DNA of 47,453 nt from Neomegalonema sp. (GTDB lineage Bacteria; Pseudomonadota; Alphaproteobacteria; Rhodobacterales; Rhodobacteraceae): the NCBI GenBank assembly GCA_022760355.1, contig JALEGB010000067.1:1-47453 (forward strand). The letters are read 5' to 3'. This document shows, in pieces, positions 37,397 through 46,649 of this stretch (position 1 is its first letter; each line of letters opens with the position of its first letter). The position numbers and the translations under genes were made by a program. The notes beneath the pieces are model-generated. The model saw only the letters and a program-made list of their open reading frames with translations. It had not been told where the DNA came from and made no database searches.

Positions 37397-37732
37397 ATGT
37401 CCCCGTTCACCTTGTCGCTCCGCTCCATCGTCATCATCGCCGCGCTGGGCGTTGCGGGCCCTGCCGCCGCTTACGAATGCGGCGGCGCTCCACATGGCAA
37501 AACCGCAAGCGCGAAAGAAAAGCCGGCTAAAGCAGGTGCAGCGCGTTATGTCGGGCTCACTGTCGCCGATGCGCGCGCACTCGCCAAAAAGAGCGCGGTT
37601 CCTTTCCGCGTGGTGATGCGCGACGGTAAGCATCTCATCGTCACGCGGGACTATCGCCCCGGCCGGATCAACGCCGCGGTGGAAAAAGGCGTGGTGACGT
37701 CGGCGTCCGTCGAAGGGGCGCCCAAAAGCTAA
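37397..37732 (+). CDS. I78-family peptidase inhibitor-like secreted protein
   Basis: A 111-residue protein with a signal peptide (SLRSIVIIAALGVAGPAAA, cut before YEC) and a C-terminal domain YVGLTVADARALAKKSAVPF followed by RDYRPGRINAAVEKGVVTSA. The DYRPGRIN segment matches the small I78 inhibitor family, which blocks serine proteases. A low-complexity Lys/Ala stretch links the parts. It is 115 bp downstream of the sigma-factor gene and may be periplasmic. GAGGAG precedes the ATG. Confidence 0.78.
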   Translation: MSPFTLSLRSIVIIAALGVAGPAAAYECGGAPHGKTASAKEKPAKAGAARYVGLTVADARALAKKSAVPFRVVMRDGKHLIVTRDYRPGRINAAVEKGVVTSASVEGAPKS

Positions 37733-37766
37733 CCTCCTCCTTCGCCCGGCTTTTGTGAATGGCGCG

Positions 37767-37795
37767 TTGCTCTTCGGCGGCGCGCCCTCTATTTT
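37767..37795 (+). promoter_or_regulatory. Promoter of tRNA-Arg
   Basis: TTGCTC (37767-37772) and TATTTT (37790-37795) with a 17-base spacer end 12 bp before the tRNA, the expected spacing for a housekeeping-sigma promoter. Supported by position only. Confidence 0.55.
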
Positions 37796-37807
37796 GCGCG
37801 CGCAAAT

Positions 37808-37884
37808 GGTCTCGTAGCTCAGCTGGATAGAGCAACCGCCTCCTAAGCGGTAGGTCGCAGGTTCGAATCCCGCCGAGACCGCCA
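37808..37884 (+). tRNA. tRNA-Arg (anticodon CCT)
   Basis: A 77-nt cloverleaf with encoded CCA. The acceptor stem GGTCTCG/CGAGACC pairs fully; the D-stem is GCTC/GAGC; the anticodon stem ACCGC/GCGGT holds loop CTCCTAA with anticodon CCT, reading AGG. The T-stem GCAGG/CCCGC has one A-C mismatch, with loop TTCGAAT. No integrated element follows it. Confidence 0.97.
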
Positions 37885-38033
37885 TGTTTTATCGTTTGTC
37901 GCCGCTTAGTCGCGGCGCGGCGCATTTTATTGCTGCGGCTGACGACAGGTCCGAAGTGAGGTGGATCAGCGGGGGCCGCTTCGGTTAGACCGTCACGGGT
38001 TTAGCCACTAACTGGGCGAGCGAGGGAGAAGGC

Positions 38034-38744
38034 ATGGGTCGTTGGCAAAAAGCGCGCGTGCGAGGCGCAGCACTGGCGGCGCGCGCCGCGATTGTAACCG
38101 CGCTGAGCGCGTCGTCTATAACCGCGCTGAGCGCATCGTCCTTGGCGCATGCGCAGGAGGCGGCCAAACCAACGCCGCCGACCGCGGGCGCGCCGCGCCT
38201 TGGCTGCCTGCATGAACGGCTCCCGACGATTGTAAAATTGCGCTTTGAACTGGCGGCTCGCGTCGGCGGCGCGGCTGGGGCGGAAGTTGTGCGCGGCGCG
38301 CGGTCCGAGGCGTTTCTTGATGTCATGCGCAGCTGCGGCTTCAAGAATGAGCCGGCGTCGGTCGAAATTGCGACGCGTTATTGGATGGCTCGCGCCTCCC
38401 GCACCGTCGCCTCAGTCGCAGCAGATCGCGCTGGACTGAATGTCGAAACGCTGTCCGTTGCGCTGGTGGCGACAACGCCAAAAGCGAATCTGCCCAGCGT
38501 CGCCGAGGAAATCATGCGGCTCGGCCCGAAATCGGCAGAAGGCGAGGCCGGCAAAGCGGTTTTGAACGCTCTTTCCGCTTATGAGGACGTGGAAGGCAAA
38601 CTTGAGGACGAGCCCAAGCGCCTCGCGGCGACGTTCGTGGCGGCGGAGATCATCATGCTTGGTCTGGAAGGCGGCGCGAAGCCGCCGGCGCCTGAGCCCG
38701 CTGAGAAAGCGGACGCGCCGAAAGAGGGGGCGAAACCGGAGTAA
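38034..38744 (+). CDS. Secreted hypothetical protein
   Basis: A 236-residue protein that I do not recognise. A signal peptide region (to about residue 41, AHAQ) contains a 24-bp tandem duplication giving TALSASSI-TALSASSL. The mature part is Ala-rich and helical, with cysteines in GCLHERL and RSCGFKN and a Pro/Ala/Lys/Glu-rich C-terminal tail. It probably lies in the periplasm. Its end is 20 bp from the convergent alkB. Confidence 0.7.
   Translation: MGRWQKARVRGAALAARAAIVTALSASSITALSASSLAHAQEAAKPTPPTAGAPRLGCLHERLPTIVKLRFELAARVGGAAGAEVVRGARSEAFLDVMRSCGFKNEPASVEIATRYWMARASRTVASVAADRAGLNVETLSVALVATTPKANLPSVAEEIMRLGPKSAEGEAGKAVLNALSAYEDVEGKLEDEPKRLAATFVAAEIIMLGLEGGAKPPAPEPAEKADAPKEGAKPE
38097..38144 (+). 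repeat. 24-bp tandem duplication in a signal peptide
   Basis: Two units begin with ACCGCGCTGAGCGC, at 38097 and 38121, and differ at a few bases. They lengthen the hydrophobic core of the signal peptide by eight residues. Confidence 0.75.
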
Positions 38745-38764
38745 CCGCGTGAGCGCGGGGGCGC

Positions 38765-39430
38765 TCATGCGCCAGACGCCGCCGACGCTGCGCCATCGAT
38801 CGCCGCCGCGCGCCGCAGTGTAATATTGATACGGCCCGCGCCGAACTCTGGCGCGGCCGCCAGCAACGAGCTTTCGCCGAACTTTATGCGGTCGACGCCG
38901 TGAAACGCGAGCCGAGCATCCCCGCCAATGACAACAACATCGCCGGAATACAGGGTGATCGATGATGTCGGCTCGCTTCGCTGCAGCCCGCCCATTCGAA
39001 ACACCGCGGGATCCCCCAGCGAGACTGAAACGACCGGGATATTGAAATCCGCCTCATCCTTGTCTTGATGCAATCCCATCCGACCGCCCTCGGGATAGTG
39101 GTTGATCAAACAGCTGTCCGGCGGCGTTTCCACGTCACTGTACCGCGCCCAGAGCGCGAGCAGCCGTTCGGGTATTGCAGGCCAGGGGCGGCCGGTCTCG
39201 GGATGGGCGGGCTCATATCGATAGCCGCGCCGATCCGTCGTCCAGCCATAACCGCCAGCGCTCGTCATCCCGACCCGCATTGGTTTGCCCCACGGCGTCA
39301 GGGGCCGCACCAGCGGCGCAGCGCGCACGATCTCCGCCAGCTCCATCAGCAAGGCGGATTGCTCCTCAACCGTCAACGCGCCGGAGATGACGCGAAACCC
39401 GTTGATGTGCTCCTCAAGTCCACTAAGCAT
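38765..39430 (-). CDS. alkB: AlkB-type 2-oxoglutarate/Fe(II) dioxygenase
   Basis: A 221-residue DNA/RNA-repair dioxygenase that removes methyl groups from 1-methyladenine and 3-methylcytosine. The iron ligands are seen as HQD (GLHQDKDEADF) and the His of RLAFHGVDRI; the 2-oxoglutarate arginines are in RINITLRRA. SCLINHYPEGGRMG also fits. The C-terminal tail AIDGAASAASGA is variable. The substrate is inferred from the family. It adds to two glycosylases, recR and rnhB as repair genes in the window. Confidence 0.9.
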   Translation of the reverse strand: MLSGLEEHINGFRVISGALTVEEQSALLMELAEIVRAAPLVRPLTPWGKPMRVGMTSAGGYGWTTDRRGYRYEPAHPETGRPWPAIPERLLALWARYSDVETPPDSCLINHYPEGGRMGLHQDKDEADFNIPVVSVSLGDPAVFRMGGLQRSEPTSSITLYSGDVVVIGGDARLAFHGVDRIKFGESSLLAAAPEFGAGRINITLRRAAAIDGAASAASGA

Positions 39431-39537
39431 CTTAATTCTTCCTTTTTGACGCCCCGCGCCGTCAGCAGCTTGTTAACCAACCTTGTTCTACAGCACCTAA
39501 ATGGGCTCCCCAGCCGCCCGAAGCATCATGCGACCGT

Positions 39538-39566
39538 CTTGCGACCGATGCTGACGCAACTTATAT
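39538..39566 (+). promoter_or_regulatory. Heat-shock (sigma-32 type) promoter of dnaK
   Basis: CTTG (39538-39541) and CTTATAT (39560-39566), an 18-base gap apart, match the alphaproteobacterial RpoH consensus CTTG-N16-18-CYTATNT well. It lies 145-170 bp upstream of dnaK. No CIRCE element is seen in 39431-39710. Confidence 0.6.
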
Positions 39567-39710
39567 CGCCGCCAGCGCCTGGCGATAACGAACGTGTGGG
39601 CGCAGCGTTTTGAGCGCGCGTCGAGGAGCAGTTGGCCGCGCGGCGCGTCTGGGAGGCGCGGGACAGGCCTTTTGGCGTCCTGCGCATTCGCCGAGCAGAG
39701 GTAGGTAAGA

Positions 39711-41612
39711 ATGGCAAAAGTAATCGGGATCGACCTCGGAACTACAAACTCATGCGTTGCTATCATGGATGGGGCGCAACCGAGAGTGATCGAGAATGCA
39801 GAGGGCGCGCGTACGACCCCGTCGATGGTGGCGTTCACCGCCGACTCCGAGCGACTGGTTGGTCTCCCCGCGAAACGTCAGGCGGTAACGAACCCTGAAA
39901 ATACGCTCTTCGCGGTTAAGCGTCTGATCGGTCGTCGGTTTGGCGATCCGACCGTTGAAAAAGACAAGAAGATGGTGCCCTTCAACATCGTTGAAGGCTC
40001 GAACGGCGATGCTTGGGTTGAAGTTCGCGGCGACCGTTATTCGCCGAGCCAAGTATCTGCTTTCGTTTTGCAAAAAATGAAAGAAACTGCCGAGGCTTAT
40101 CTCGGCGAAACGGTCAATCAAGCCGTCATCACCGTCCCGGCTTACTTTGACGACGCGCAGCGCCAGGCGACGAAAGACGCCGGCCGCATCGCAGGCCTCG
40201 AAGTTCTTCGGATCATCAACGAGCCGACCGCCGCGGCGCTCGCTTATGGCCTCGACAAAGAAACCGATCGCACCATCGCAGTCTATGACTTGGGCGGCGG
40301 CACCTTTGATATTTCCGTCCTTGAAATCTCGGACGGCGTATTTGAGGTTAAAGCGACGAACGGCGACACGTTCCTGGGCGGCGAAGATTTCGACTTGAAG
40401 CTTGTCGAATACCTGGCGGACGAGTTCAAAAAAGAAAGCGGCATTGACCTGCGCGGCGACAAAATGGCCCTGCAGCGTCTGAAAGAAGCGGCGGAAAAAG
40501 CGAAGATTGAGCTCAGCTCGTCGCAGCAGACCGAAATCAACCTGCCGTTCATCACCGCCGATGCGTCCGGTCCGAAGCACCTGACGACCAAAATGACCCG
40601 CGCAAAGCTCGAGTCGCTGGTGGAAGACCTGATCACGCGCACCCTCGAGCCCTGCCGCAAGGCCCTGGCCGACGCGGGCGTCAAGGCGAGCGACATTGAC
40701 GAGGTTGTCCTTGTCGGGGGCATGACTCGGATGCCAAAAGTCGTTGAAGTCGTGAAAGATTTCTTCGGGCGCGAGCCGCATAAAGGCGTGAACCCGGACG
40801 AAGTCGTCGCCATGGGCGCCGCAATCCAGGCTGGCGTGCTGCAGGGCGACGTCCAAGATGTCGTTCTGCTGGACGTCACGCCGCTATCGCTGGGCATTGA
40901 GACCCTCGGCGGCGTATTCACCAGCCTGATCGACCGGAACACCACGATCCCAACAACGCGCAGCCAGGTCTTCTCGACCGCGGATGACAACCAAACCGCC
41001 GTGACAATCCGCGTCTTCCAAGGCGAGCGGAAGATGGCGGCGGACAACAAGCTGCTGGGGTCTTTCAACCTGGAGGATATCCCTCCGGCGCCGCGCGGGT
41101 TGCCGCAGATCGAAGTCACGTTCGACATCGACGCCAATGGCATCGTGAACGTGTCCGCAAAAGATCGGGCGACCGGCAAGGAGCAGAAGATCACCATCCA
41201 AGCGTCCGGCGGGCTCTCCGACGACGATATCGAGCGGATGGTGCGGGACGCTGAGGCGCACGCCGAAGACGATAAGCGCCGCAAAGAGTCCGTCGAGGTC
41301 AAGAACCAAGCCGACGCCCTGCTCCACAGCACCGAAAAGAGCCTCAGCGAGTATGGGGACAAAGTCGAAGCGGCGGATCGCGAAGCGATCGACGCTGCGG
41401 CGACTGAACTGCGCGCATCGCTTGAGAAAGAAAACATCGACGACATCAAAGCAAAGACCCAGGCCCTGGCGACTGCTGCGATGAAGCTCGGTGAGGCGAT
41501 GTACAAGGAGCAAGCCGACGCGCCGGAAGCGGAGAGCGAGGCCTCTAAAGCGGCGGATGATGACGGCGTGATTGACGCAGAGTTCGAAGAGCTCGGCGGC
41601 AAGAAGAAATAA
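39711..41612 (+). CDS. dnaK: Chaperone DnaK (Hsp70)
   Basis: A 633-residue Hsp70. The nucleotide-binding domain starts [18 protein letters not shown], with [15 protein letters not shown] and [12 protein letters not shown] in place; the substrate-binding domain holds [17 protein letters not shown], and the alpha-helical lid ends in an acidic [13 protein letters not shown] tail. It folds proteins with DnaJ and GrpE. GTAGGTAAG precedes the ATG. It is followed by dnaJ after 171 bp that contains a strong hairpin. Probably heat-induced through the sigma-32-like promoter. Confidence 0.98.
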   Translation: MAKVIGIDLGTTNSCVAIMDGAQPRVIENAEGARTTPSMVAFTADSERLVGLPAKRQAVTNPENTLFAVKRLIGRRFGDPTVEKDKKMVPFNIVEGSNGDAWVEVRGDRYSPSQVSAFVLQKMKETAEAYLGETVNQAVITVPAYFDDAQRQATKDAGRIAGLEVLRIINEPTAAALAYGLDKETDRTIAVYDLGGGTFDISVLEISDGVFEVKATNGDTFLGGEDFDLKLVEYLADEFKKESGIDLRGDKMALQRLKEAAEKAKIELSSSQQTEINLPFITADASGPKHLTTKMTRAKLESLVEDLITRTLEPCRKALADAGVKASDIDEVVLVGGMTRMPKVVEVVKDFFGREPHKGVNPDEVVAMGAAIQAGVLQGDVQDVVLLDVTPLSLGIETLGGVFTSLIDRNTTIPTTRSQVFSTADDNQTAVTIRVFQGERKMAADNKLLGSFNLEDIPPAPRGLPQIEVTFDIDANGIVNVSAKDRATGKEQKITIQASGGLSDDDIERMVRDAEAHAEDDKRRKESVEVKNQADALLHSTEKSLSEYGDKVEAADREAIDAAATELRASLEKENIDDIKAKTQALATAAMKLGEAMYKEQADAPEAESEASKAADDDGVIDAEFEELGGKKK

Positions 41613-41646
41613 AGCGCCAGCACAGATTGTCATGATGACGACGATC

Positions 41647-41672
41647 GGCCGCGCGTCGGGTGGCGCGCGGCC
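41647..41672 (+). terminator. Hairpin between dnaK and dnaJ
   Basis: GGCCGCGCG (41647-41655) pairs with CGCGCGGCC (41664-41672) across eight bases; AAAA rather than T follows. It may be a partial terminator lowering dnaJ expression or an RNA-stability element after dnaK. Confidence 0.6.
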
Positions 41673-41783
41673 AAAATGTCTGGACCATCGACGCATATTG
41701 GGCGAGTGATCTTAATAGTGGCTGCGGCCATGCGACCATTGTTCGCTCGATGGCCCGCCCTTCTGACGTAAATGAGTGCGAGA

Positions 41784-42929
41784 ATGTCCAAACGAGACTA
41801 TTACGAAACTCTCGGCGTCTCGCGGACTGCGTCCGACGAGGACATTAAAAAGGCCTACCGTCGGCAGGCGAAAGAGTTGCACCCGGACCGCAATAAGGAC
41901 AAACCGGAGACCGCTGAACAGTTCAAAGCTGTCAACGAGGCGTATGACGTGCTGCGCGATAGCCAGAAGCGTGCGGCATATGACCAGTTTGGCCATGCGG
42001 CCTTTTCAGATATGGGCGGCGCGGCGGGCTTCCGCGGCGGACGCGGCGGCGGCCCCGACATCGGCGCAGCATTTTCCGATTTGTTTGACGATCTGTTCGG
42101 CGATTTCGTCGGCCGCCGCTCAGGCGCCGCACGGGGCCGGGGATCGGACTTGCGCCTGAATCTCACGATTGATCTCGAGACGGCATTTAGCGGCAAAAAT
42201 GTAACAGTGACCGCGCCCGGCGCCGTAAGCTGTGAGGCTTGTTCAGGCACAGGCTCCGCCGGCGGCGCGCGGCCTGTGGCTTGCCCAACCTGCTCCGGCT
42301 CCGGCAAGGTGCGCACTCAACAAGGCTTCTTCGAAATTGAGCGCACCTGCCCGACATGCCGGGGCCGCGGCTCGATCATCAAGAACCCTTGCAGCGTCTG
42401 CGGCGGCGCCGGACAAGTCCGCAAGAACCGCACCCAGTCGGTTCAGATCCCGGCTGGGATCGAGGACGGCCAACGCATTCGGCTTACTGGCGAAGGGGAG
42501 CCTGGCGTTCAAGGCGGCCCGGCCGGCGATCTGTATATCTTTATCGAGATCGCGCCCCATGAGCTGTTCAAACGCGACGGCGCCGATTTGGTCTGCGAAG
42601 TGCCCGTGCCCTTCGCGACCGCGGCGCTCGGCGGCTCTGTAGAGGTGCCTACCCTTGATGGAGGACGCACGCGCGTCGCGATCCCAGCCGGCTCCCAATC
42701 CGGCAAACAGCTGCGACTGCGCGGCAAAGGCATGCCGGTTCTGCGCAGTACGCGCGTCGGCGACCTCTATCTGGAAGTCGTCGTCGAGACGCCGCAGAAC
42801 CTTTCTTCCCAACAGCAGCGCCTGCTTGAGCAGTTTGTTGAGGCCGGATCTGAGTCGCAAAGCCCCGCAGCGCAGGATTTCAAGAGCAAAGCTGAGCAGT
42901 TCTGGAGCAAAGCGTCTCAGGAGAGCTAG
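41784..42929 (+). CDS. dnaJ: Chaperone DnaJ (Hsp40)
   Basis: A 381-residue cochaperone. The J domain begins [20 protein letters not shown] with the HPD motif in ELHPDRNKD; a Gly-rich linker follows ([16 protein letters not shown]), then four CxxCxGxG zinc repeats ([32 protein letters not shown]) and the C-terminal substrate domain. It stimulates DnaK ATPase. ATG 41784 gives the usual N-terminus; ATG 41772 is in frame. The TAG stop is part of repeat R5's CTAG end. Confidence 0.97.
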   Translation: MSKRDYYETLGVSRTASDEDIKKAYRRQAKELHPDRNKDKPETAEQFKAVNEAYDVLRDSQKRAAYDQFGHAAFSDMGGAAGFRGGRGGGPDIGAAFSDLFDDLFGDFVGRRSGAARGRGSDLRLNLTIDLETAFSGKNVTVTAPGAVSCEACSGTGSAGGARPVACPTCSGSGKVRTQQGFFEIERTCPTCRGRGSIIKNPCSVCGGAGQVRKNRTQSVQIPAGIEDGQRIRLTGEGEPGVQGGPAGDLYIFIEIAPHELFKRDGADLVCEVPVPFATAALGGSVEVPTLDGGRTRVAIPAGSQSGKQLRLRGKGMPVLRSTRVGDLYLEVVVETPQNLSSQQQRLLEQFVEAGSESQSPAAQDFKSKAEQFWSKASQES

Positions 42930-42968
42930 AGCGGCAAGCCGATCCAATCTGATCGGCGGGCGCTCTAG
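42926..42968. repeat. Stand-alone 43-bp CTAG-bounded palindrome, copy R5
   Basis: The unit has outer arms CTAGAGCG (42926-42933) and CGCTCTAG (42961-42968) and inner arms GCCGATC (42938-42944) and GATCGGC (42951-42957). Its segment lengths are the reverse of those in the R2 and R3 units, so it lies in the opposite orientation. It supplies the dnaJ stop codon and could fold as a terminator. The 156 bp after it, up to dapB, hold nothing recognised. Confidence 0.85.
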
Positions 42969-43124
42969 GCGCAGACTGTTTTTTCGAAGCGGCGCGCCGC
43001 TCGAACGGATATCGTTGGCCGCATTGAAGTCGCCCTCTAAGCGATCTGCCGCGAGTATCTGTGGATATGTGCGCGCGAGCCGGACTCTCGGGCGCCAATC
43101 GCGCTCATCCGGTGGGAGGATATG

Positions 43125-43922
43125 ATGAAAATTGCCATTTTGGGGTGCGCCGGCCGTATGGGTCGGATGTTGATGCAAGCGGTCGAGGCGAATGAAACCG
43201 CCGAACTGTCCGCCGCCAGCGAGCGGCTTGGCTCCGAATGGATCGGGCGCGACGTTGCGATCCTTCTTGGCGGCGAAGCCCGCGGCGTGGCCGTTTCCGA
43301 CAACCTCGATACAGTGTTCGGCGCCGCGGACGCCGTGATCGACTTCACGAGCCCGACCGCATCGGCCGAGCATGCTGAGATGGCGGCAGCGACTGGAACG
43401 GCGCTTGTCATCGGCACAACCGGCTTCGACGCCCCCCAACTGGCGCGTATCGCCAAAGCGGCGCAGGCGGCGACAATCGTCCGCGCCGGCAATATGTCCC
43501 TTGGCGTCAATTTGCTCACCCGCCTGGTGGAAAAGATCGCGGCTGCGCTTGATGACAGCTTTGATATTGAGGTGATCGAAGCCCATCACAATCGAAAGGT
43601 CGACGCGCCCTCCGGCACTGCGTTGATGCTCGGCGACGCGGCCGCAAAAGGGCGAGGCGTCGCGCTTTCTGACGTCGAAGATCGCGGGCGCGATGGCATC
43701 ACCGGCGCGCGCAAGCGCGGCGATATCGGTTTTTCGGTGATTCGCGGCGGCGATATCGTTGGCGAGCATGAGGTGCTGTTCGCGGCGGCGGGCGAGCGCA
43801 TCAAGGTGAGCCATATCTGCACTGACCGTTCGATTTTCGCCCGCGGCGCCGTAAGAGCGGCTTTATGGACCGCCGGCCGCGCGCCCGGCGAATATGAGAT
43901 GGTGGATGTACTGGGGCTATAG
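43125..43922 (+). CDS. dapB: 4-hydroxy-tetrahydrodipicolinate reductase
   Basis: A 265-residue enzyme of the lysine/diaminopimelate pathway. The NAD(P)H motif is [12 protein letters not shown], and the catalytic [14 protein letters not shown] stretch is complete. ATG 43125 has GGGAGG five bases before it; the preceding ATG 43122 is in frame. It follows dnaJ after a 195-bp gap with the R5 palindrome; dnaK-dnaJ-dapB occurs in many Alphaproteobacteria. Confidence 0.96.
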   Translation: MKIAILGCAGRMGRMLMQAVEANETAELSAASERLGSEWIGRDVAILLGGEARGVAVSDNLDTVFGAADAVIDFTSPTASAEHAEMAAATGTALVIGTTGFDAPQLARIAKAAQAATIVRAGNMSLGVNLLTRLVEKIAAALDDSFDIEVIEAHHNRKVDAPSGTALMLGDAAAKGRGVALSDVEDRGRDGITGARKRGDIGFSVIRGGDIVGEHEVLFAAAGERIKVSHICTDRSIFARGAVRAALWTAGRAPGEYEMVDVLGL

Positions 43923-43977
43923 ATAGCTCCGCATTCCTGTTGTCTTGCCGCCGCATGCGGGGACTAGTGTGCAGGCT

Positions 43978-44892
43978 ATGGACAAGCTTTCGGTTATGCG
44001 CGCCTTTTGCCGCGTTGTTGAGCTCAAGAGTTTCAGCAAAGCGGCCGATGATCTCCACGTCTCGGCCGCGCTGCTGAGCCGCTCCATCAAACAGCTGGAG
44101 CACAGTCTCGGCTGTGTATTGCTGGCGCGGACCACGCGATCGATGGCGCTCACCGCGCATGGCGCGCTCTATTATGCGGAAGCGCAGAGATTGCTGGCCG
44201 AGTTCGGAGCCGTTGAAGAGACGCTAAAGCGCGGGGTTGGGGCCGTTGAGGGGCGTCTGCGGGTGAACGCCCCGCTTTCGTTTGGGCTCGTCGTCCTCTC
44301 GCCGCTCCTCCCAAAGTTTCGCATCGCCTACCCCTCGTTAGAGATCGATCTGACGTTAGAAGATCGCACGATCGACATGATAGAGGGCGGCTTCGACGTC
44401 TCCATCCGGGTCGCCGCGGCGATGCCCGATTCCAACCTGATCGCGCGTATAATGGGCTCGATGCGACAAGGGCTGTTCGCCGCGCCAGGCTACCTGTCAG
44501 CCGAAGGGCGGCCTCAGACGCCGAACGATCTAAAGGGCCACCGGCTGCTGAGTTTTTCGACCGCAGCTCACGCCCGGAAATGGGTTTTGCTCCGATCCCA
44601 AGAGCAAACGGAGTTCCGGTTTGAGCCGCAGCTATCCGTTAACAATAGCCTGTTTCTGCGTGATCAGCTGATCGCGGGCGAGGGGATCGGCGCCTTGCCG
44701 AGCTTCATTTCGGATCCAGCCGTTGTGGCCGGCGCCCTTGAGCCCGTCCTGCTCGCCTATCGACTGCCCGCCCCAAAGATTTTTGCGATAACCGCCGCGC
44801 GACTGAGCTCCGACGCAAAGACGCGGGCGTTCCTCGACTTTCTTCAACCCGCGTTGGATGATGGGGAAAGCGGCGCAAACGCCCCAATTTGA
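43978..44892 (+). CDS. LysR-family transcriptional regulator
   Basis: A 304-residue regulator with an N-terminal winged HTH (MRAFCRVVELKSFSKAADDLHVSAALLSRSIKQLEHSLG) and a C-terminal effector-binding domain starting near RLRVNAPLSFGLVVLSPLL. It belongs to the subgroup often controlling oxidoreductase or drug-efflux genes. It reads towards wrbA-eamA rather than away from them, and a palindrome at 44934-44954 lies between. The effector is unknown. Confidence 0.9.
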   Translation: MDKLSVMRAFCRVVELKSFSKAADDLHVSAALLSRSIKQLEHSLGCVLLARTTRSMALTAHGALYYAEAQRLLAEFGAVEETLKRGVGAVEGRLRVNAPLSFGLVVLSPLLPKFRIAYPSLEIDLTLEDRTIDMIEGGFDVSIRVAAAMPDSNLIARIMGSMRQGLFAAPGYLSAEGRPQTPNDLKGHRLLSFSTAAHARKWVLLRSQEQTEFRFEPQLSVNNSLFLRDQLIAGEGIGALPSFISDPAVVAGALEPVLLAYRLPAPKIFAITAARLSSDAKTRAFLDFLQPALDDGESGANAPI

Positions 44893-44911
44893 CGCGTCCC
44901 AAACGCCTCTC

Positions 44912-44939
44912 CGCTCTTCTTGAGCGTCGCCCTTTTTTT
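44912..44939 (+). terminator. Terminator candidate after the LysR gene
   Basis: CGCTC (44912-44916) pairs with GAGCG (44922-44926) around TTCTT, and a run of seven Ts lies at 44933-44939. The gap between stem and T-run is long for a classic terminator. Confidence 0.5.
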
Positions 44940-44954
44940 ACGCCACGTAAAAAA
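44934..44954. promoter_or_regulatory. Perfect inverted repeat upstream of wrbA
   Basis: TTTTTTACG (44934-44942) and CGTAAAAAA (44946-44954) flank CCA. The inner TTACG-N3-CGTAA gives the T-N11-A form bound by LysR-type regulators. It is about 80 bp before wrbA, so it is a likely operator for the adjacent LysR protein; it may also act with the T-run as a terminator. Confidence 0.5.
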
Positions 44955-45031
44955 TGACTTGTCCGCGCGCCGGTTATTCGCCGTCAGCGCCAGCGGCATA
45001 TTCGCGTCGTCATCAGCTTTAGGAGGCCGAC

Positions 45032-45676
45032 ATGACGCGAGTGCTTGTTCTCTACTATTCGAGCCATGGCCATATCCGCGAGATGGCCGCAGCGGAGGCG
45101 CGCGGCGCGCGCAGTGTTCCGGGGGTGACCGCCGAGCTTCGTCGGGTGCCGGAAACGGCGCCGGAAGAGATTCGCCGCCAAGCCGGTTTCGAGGACGACC
45201 CGACCCCGACCGCGACGCCCGCGGATCTGCCTGACTACGCCGCCATCATTTTCGGCACGCCAACTTACTTCGGCAACATGGCCGGGCAGATGAAACAGTT
45301 CCTTGATCAAGCTGGTGGGCTCTGGGCGCGCAACGCGTTGGTGGGTAAGGTTGGGGCCGTCTTCACGTCAACCGGCTCGCAACATGGCGGCCATGAAGCG
45401 ACGATCCTAGCTTCGCATCAACCGCTACTGCATCTCGGCATGCTTATCGCTGGCCTGCCCTATGCGTTCGCCGGCCAAACTCGAATGGACGAAATTGTCG
45501 GCGGCTCGCCCTACGGCGCAGCGACGATCGCCGGAGGCGACAATGCGCGCCGCCCGAGCGAAACCGAACTGGCCGGCGCACATTTTCAAGGCCGCTACGT
45601 TGCTGAAATCGCATTGAAACTTGATCAGCCTGCGCCTTGGCCCGCGGCGGATGCGCAGTCGGGGCGACGGGCATGA
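45032..45676 (+). CDS. wrbA: NAD(P)H:quinone oxidoreductase, WrbA type
   Basis: A 214-residue flavodoxin-like protein. [16 protein letters not shown] (3-18) is the FMN phosphate loop, and [25 protein letters not shown] and [15 protein letters not shown] complete the WrbA pattern. It reduces quinones by two electrons, limiting semiquinone and superoxide formation. AGGAGG precedes the ATG. It overlaps the following transporter gene by four bases (ATGA, 45673-45676). Confidence 0.94.
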   Translation: MTRVLVLYYSSHGHIREMAAAEARGARSVPGVTAELRRVPETAPEEIRRQAGFEDDPTPTATPADLPDYAAIIFGTPTYFGNMAGQMKQFLDQAGGLWARNALVGKVGAVFTSTGSQHGGHEATILASHQPLLHLGMLIAGLPYAFAGQTRMDEIVGGSPYGAATIAGGDNARRPSETELAGAHFQGRYVAEIALKLDQPAPWPAADAQSGRRA

Positions 45677-46548
45677 CGCGCCGCTTCGACCTGGCGGCGA
45701 CCGCGCTCGCCCCGGTGGTTTGGGGCAGCACCTACTATGTCACGACCGCCTATCTGCCTGCCGACTACCCGCTGACCATCGCCGCCCTTCGCGCGCTGCC
45801 GGCGGGATTGCTGTTGCTGCTTTTGGTCCGGAAGGCGCCGCCACTCAGACTGGCGCCGCGCATCTTCATTCTCGGCGCCTTTAATTTCACGCTGTTTTGG
45901 AGCTGCTTGTTTATCGCCGCCTACTCGCTCCCCGGCGGGGTGGCGGCCACGCTTGGCGCCGTTCAGCCGATGTTCGTTCTGCTCCTGGCGAACATCCTAC
46001 TAGGCTCGACGATATACGCCCGATCGGCCGTCGCCGCGCTTGCCGGCGTCTGCGGCGTGGCGCTGCTCGTACTTGGGCCCGAGGCGGCTTTAGACCCAAC
46101 TGGCGTCGCCGCTGGCCTGCTCGGGGCGGCTGCGATGGCGGCGGGTACGGTTTTGACGCGAAAATGGGGAGCGGGTGAATCGTTACTCACCCTGACCGCC
46201 TGGCAGCTCTGCGCCGGGGGGCTTCTGCTGCTCCCCATCGCGCTTCTGCTTGAGCCGCCTCCGCCGTCGCTCTCCTACAGCGGAGTTGGCGCGCTTGGAT
46301 ATCTCAGCGTGATCGGCGGCGCGGCGACATACTATCTCTGGTTCCGCGGGGTGGCCAGGATCGAGCCGACATCGGTGTCGCTGCTGGGCTTCCTCAGCCC
46401 AATGACCGCCGTCACCCTCGGATGGATGTGGCGCGATGAGGGGCTGACGCCGCAGCAGATCGCCGGCGCCGCGATTGTGCTTGGCAGTGTCTGGTGGGGG
46501 CAACAGGCCGCGCCGCGTCGGGAGGCGTCGACGCCTCATCCATCGTAA
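45673..46548 (+). CDS. EamA/DMT-family transporter
   Basis: A 291-residue membrane protein with about ten hydrophobic segments in two EamA halves, starting [25 protein letters not shown] and including the [14 protein letters not shown] segment. Members export metabolites or drugs; the substrate is unknown. Its start overlaps the wrbA stop, so the two are translationally coupled and presumably act in one stress or detoxification response under the neighbouring LysR regulator. Confidence 0.9.
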   Translation: MTRRFDLAATALAPVVWGSTYYVTTAYLPADYPLTIAALRALPAGLLLLLLVRKAPPLRLAPRIFILGAFNFTLFWSCLFIAAYSLPGGVAATLGAVQPMFVLLLANILLGSTIYARSAVAALAGVCGVALLVLGPEAALDPTGVAAGLLGAAAMAAGTVLTRKWGAGESLLTLTAWQLCAGGLLLLPIALLLEPPPPSLSYSGVGALGYLSVIGGAATYYLWFRGVARIEPTSVSLLGFLSPMTAVTLGWMWRDEGLTPQQIAGAAIVLGSVWWGQQAAPRREASTPHPS

Positions 46549-46561
46549 ATTTCGATCAGGG

Positions 46562-46584
46562 GGAGAAAATCAATCAATTTCTCC
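46562..46584. promoter_or_regulatory. Inverted repeat between eamA and peroxiredoxin
   Basis: GGAGAAA (46562-46568) and TTTCTCC (46578-46584) with a nine-base spacer lie 14 bp after the eamA stop and about 65 bp before the peroxiredoxin start. It could be a terminator for eamA or an operator. Confidence 0.45.
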
Positions 46585-46649
46585 AACATATCAAGATCGC
46601 CTAGCTTCCTGCCACGGCGAACGATCGCCGCAGCTTCATGGAGGATGAA

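Noticed and set aside
40283-41623. 446-residue Ser-rich antisense frame in dnaK
   Set aside because: Typical shadow frame of a GC-rich conserved gene.
42243-43814. 523-residue antisense frame across dnaJ, R5 and dapB
   Set aside because: It covers two certain genes on the opposite strand and has no recognisable domain.
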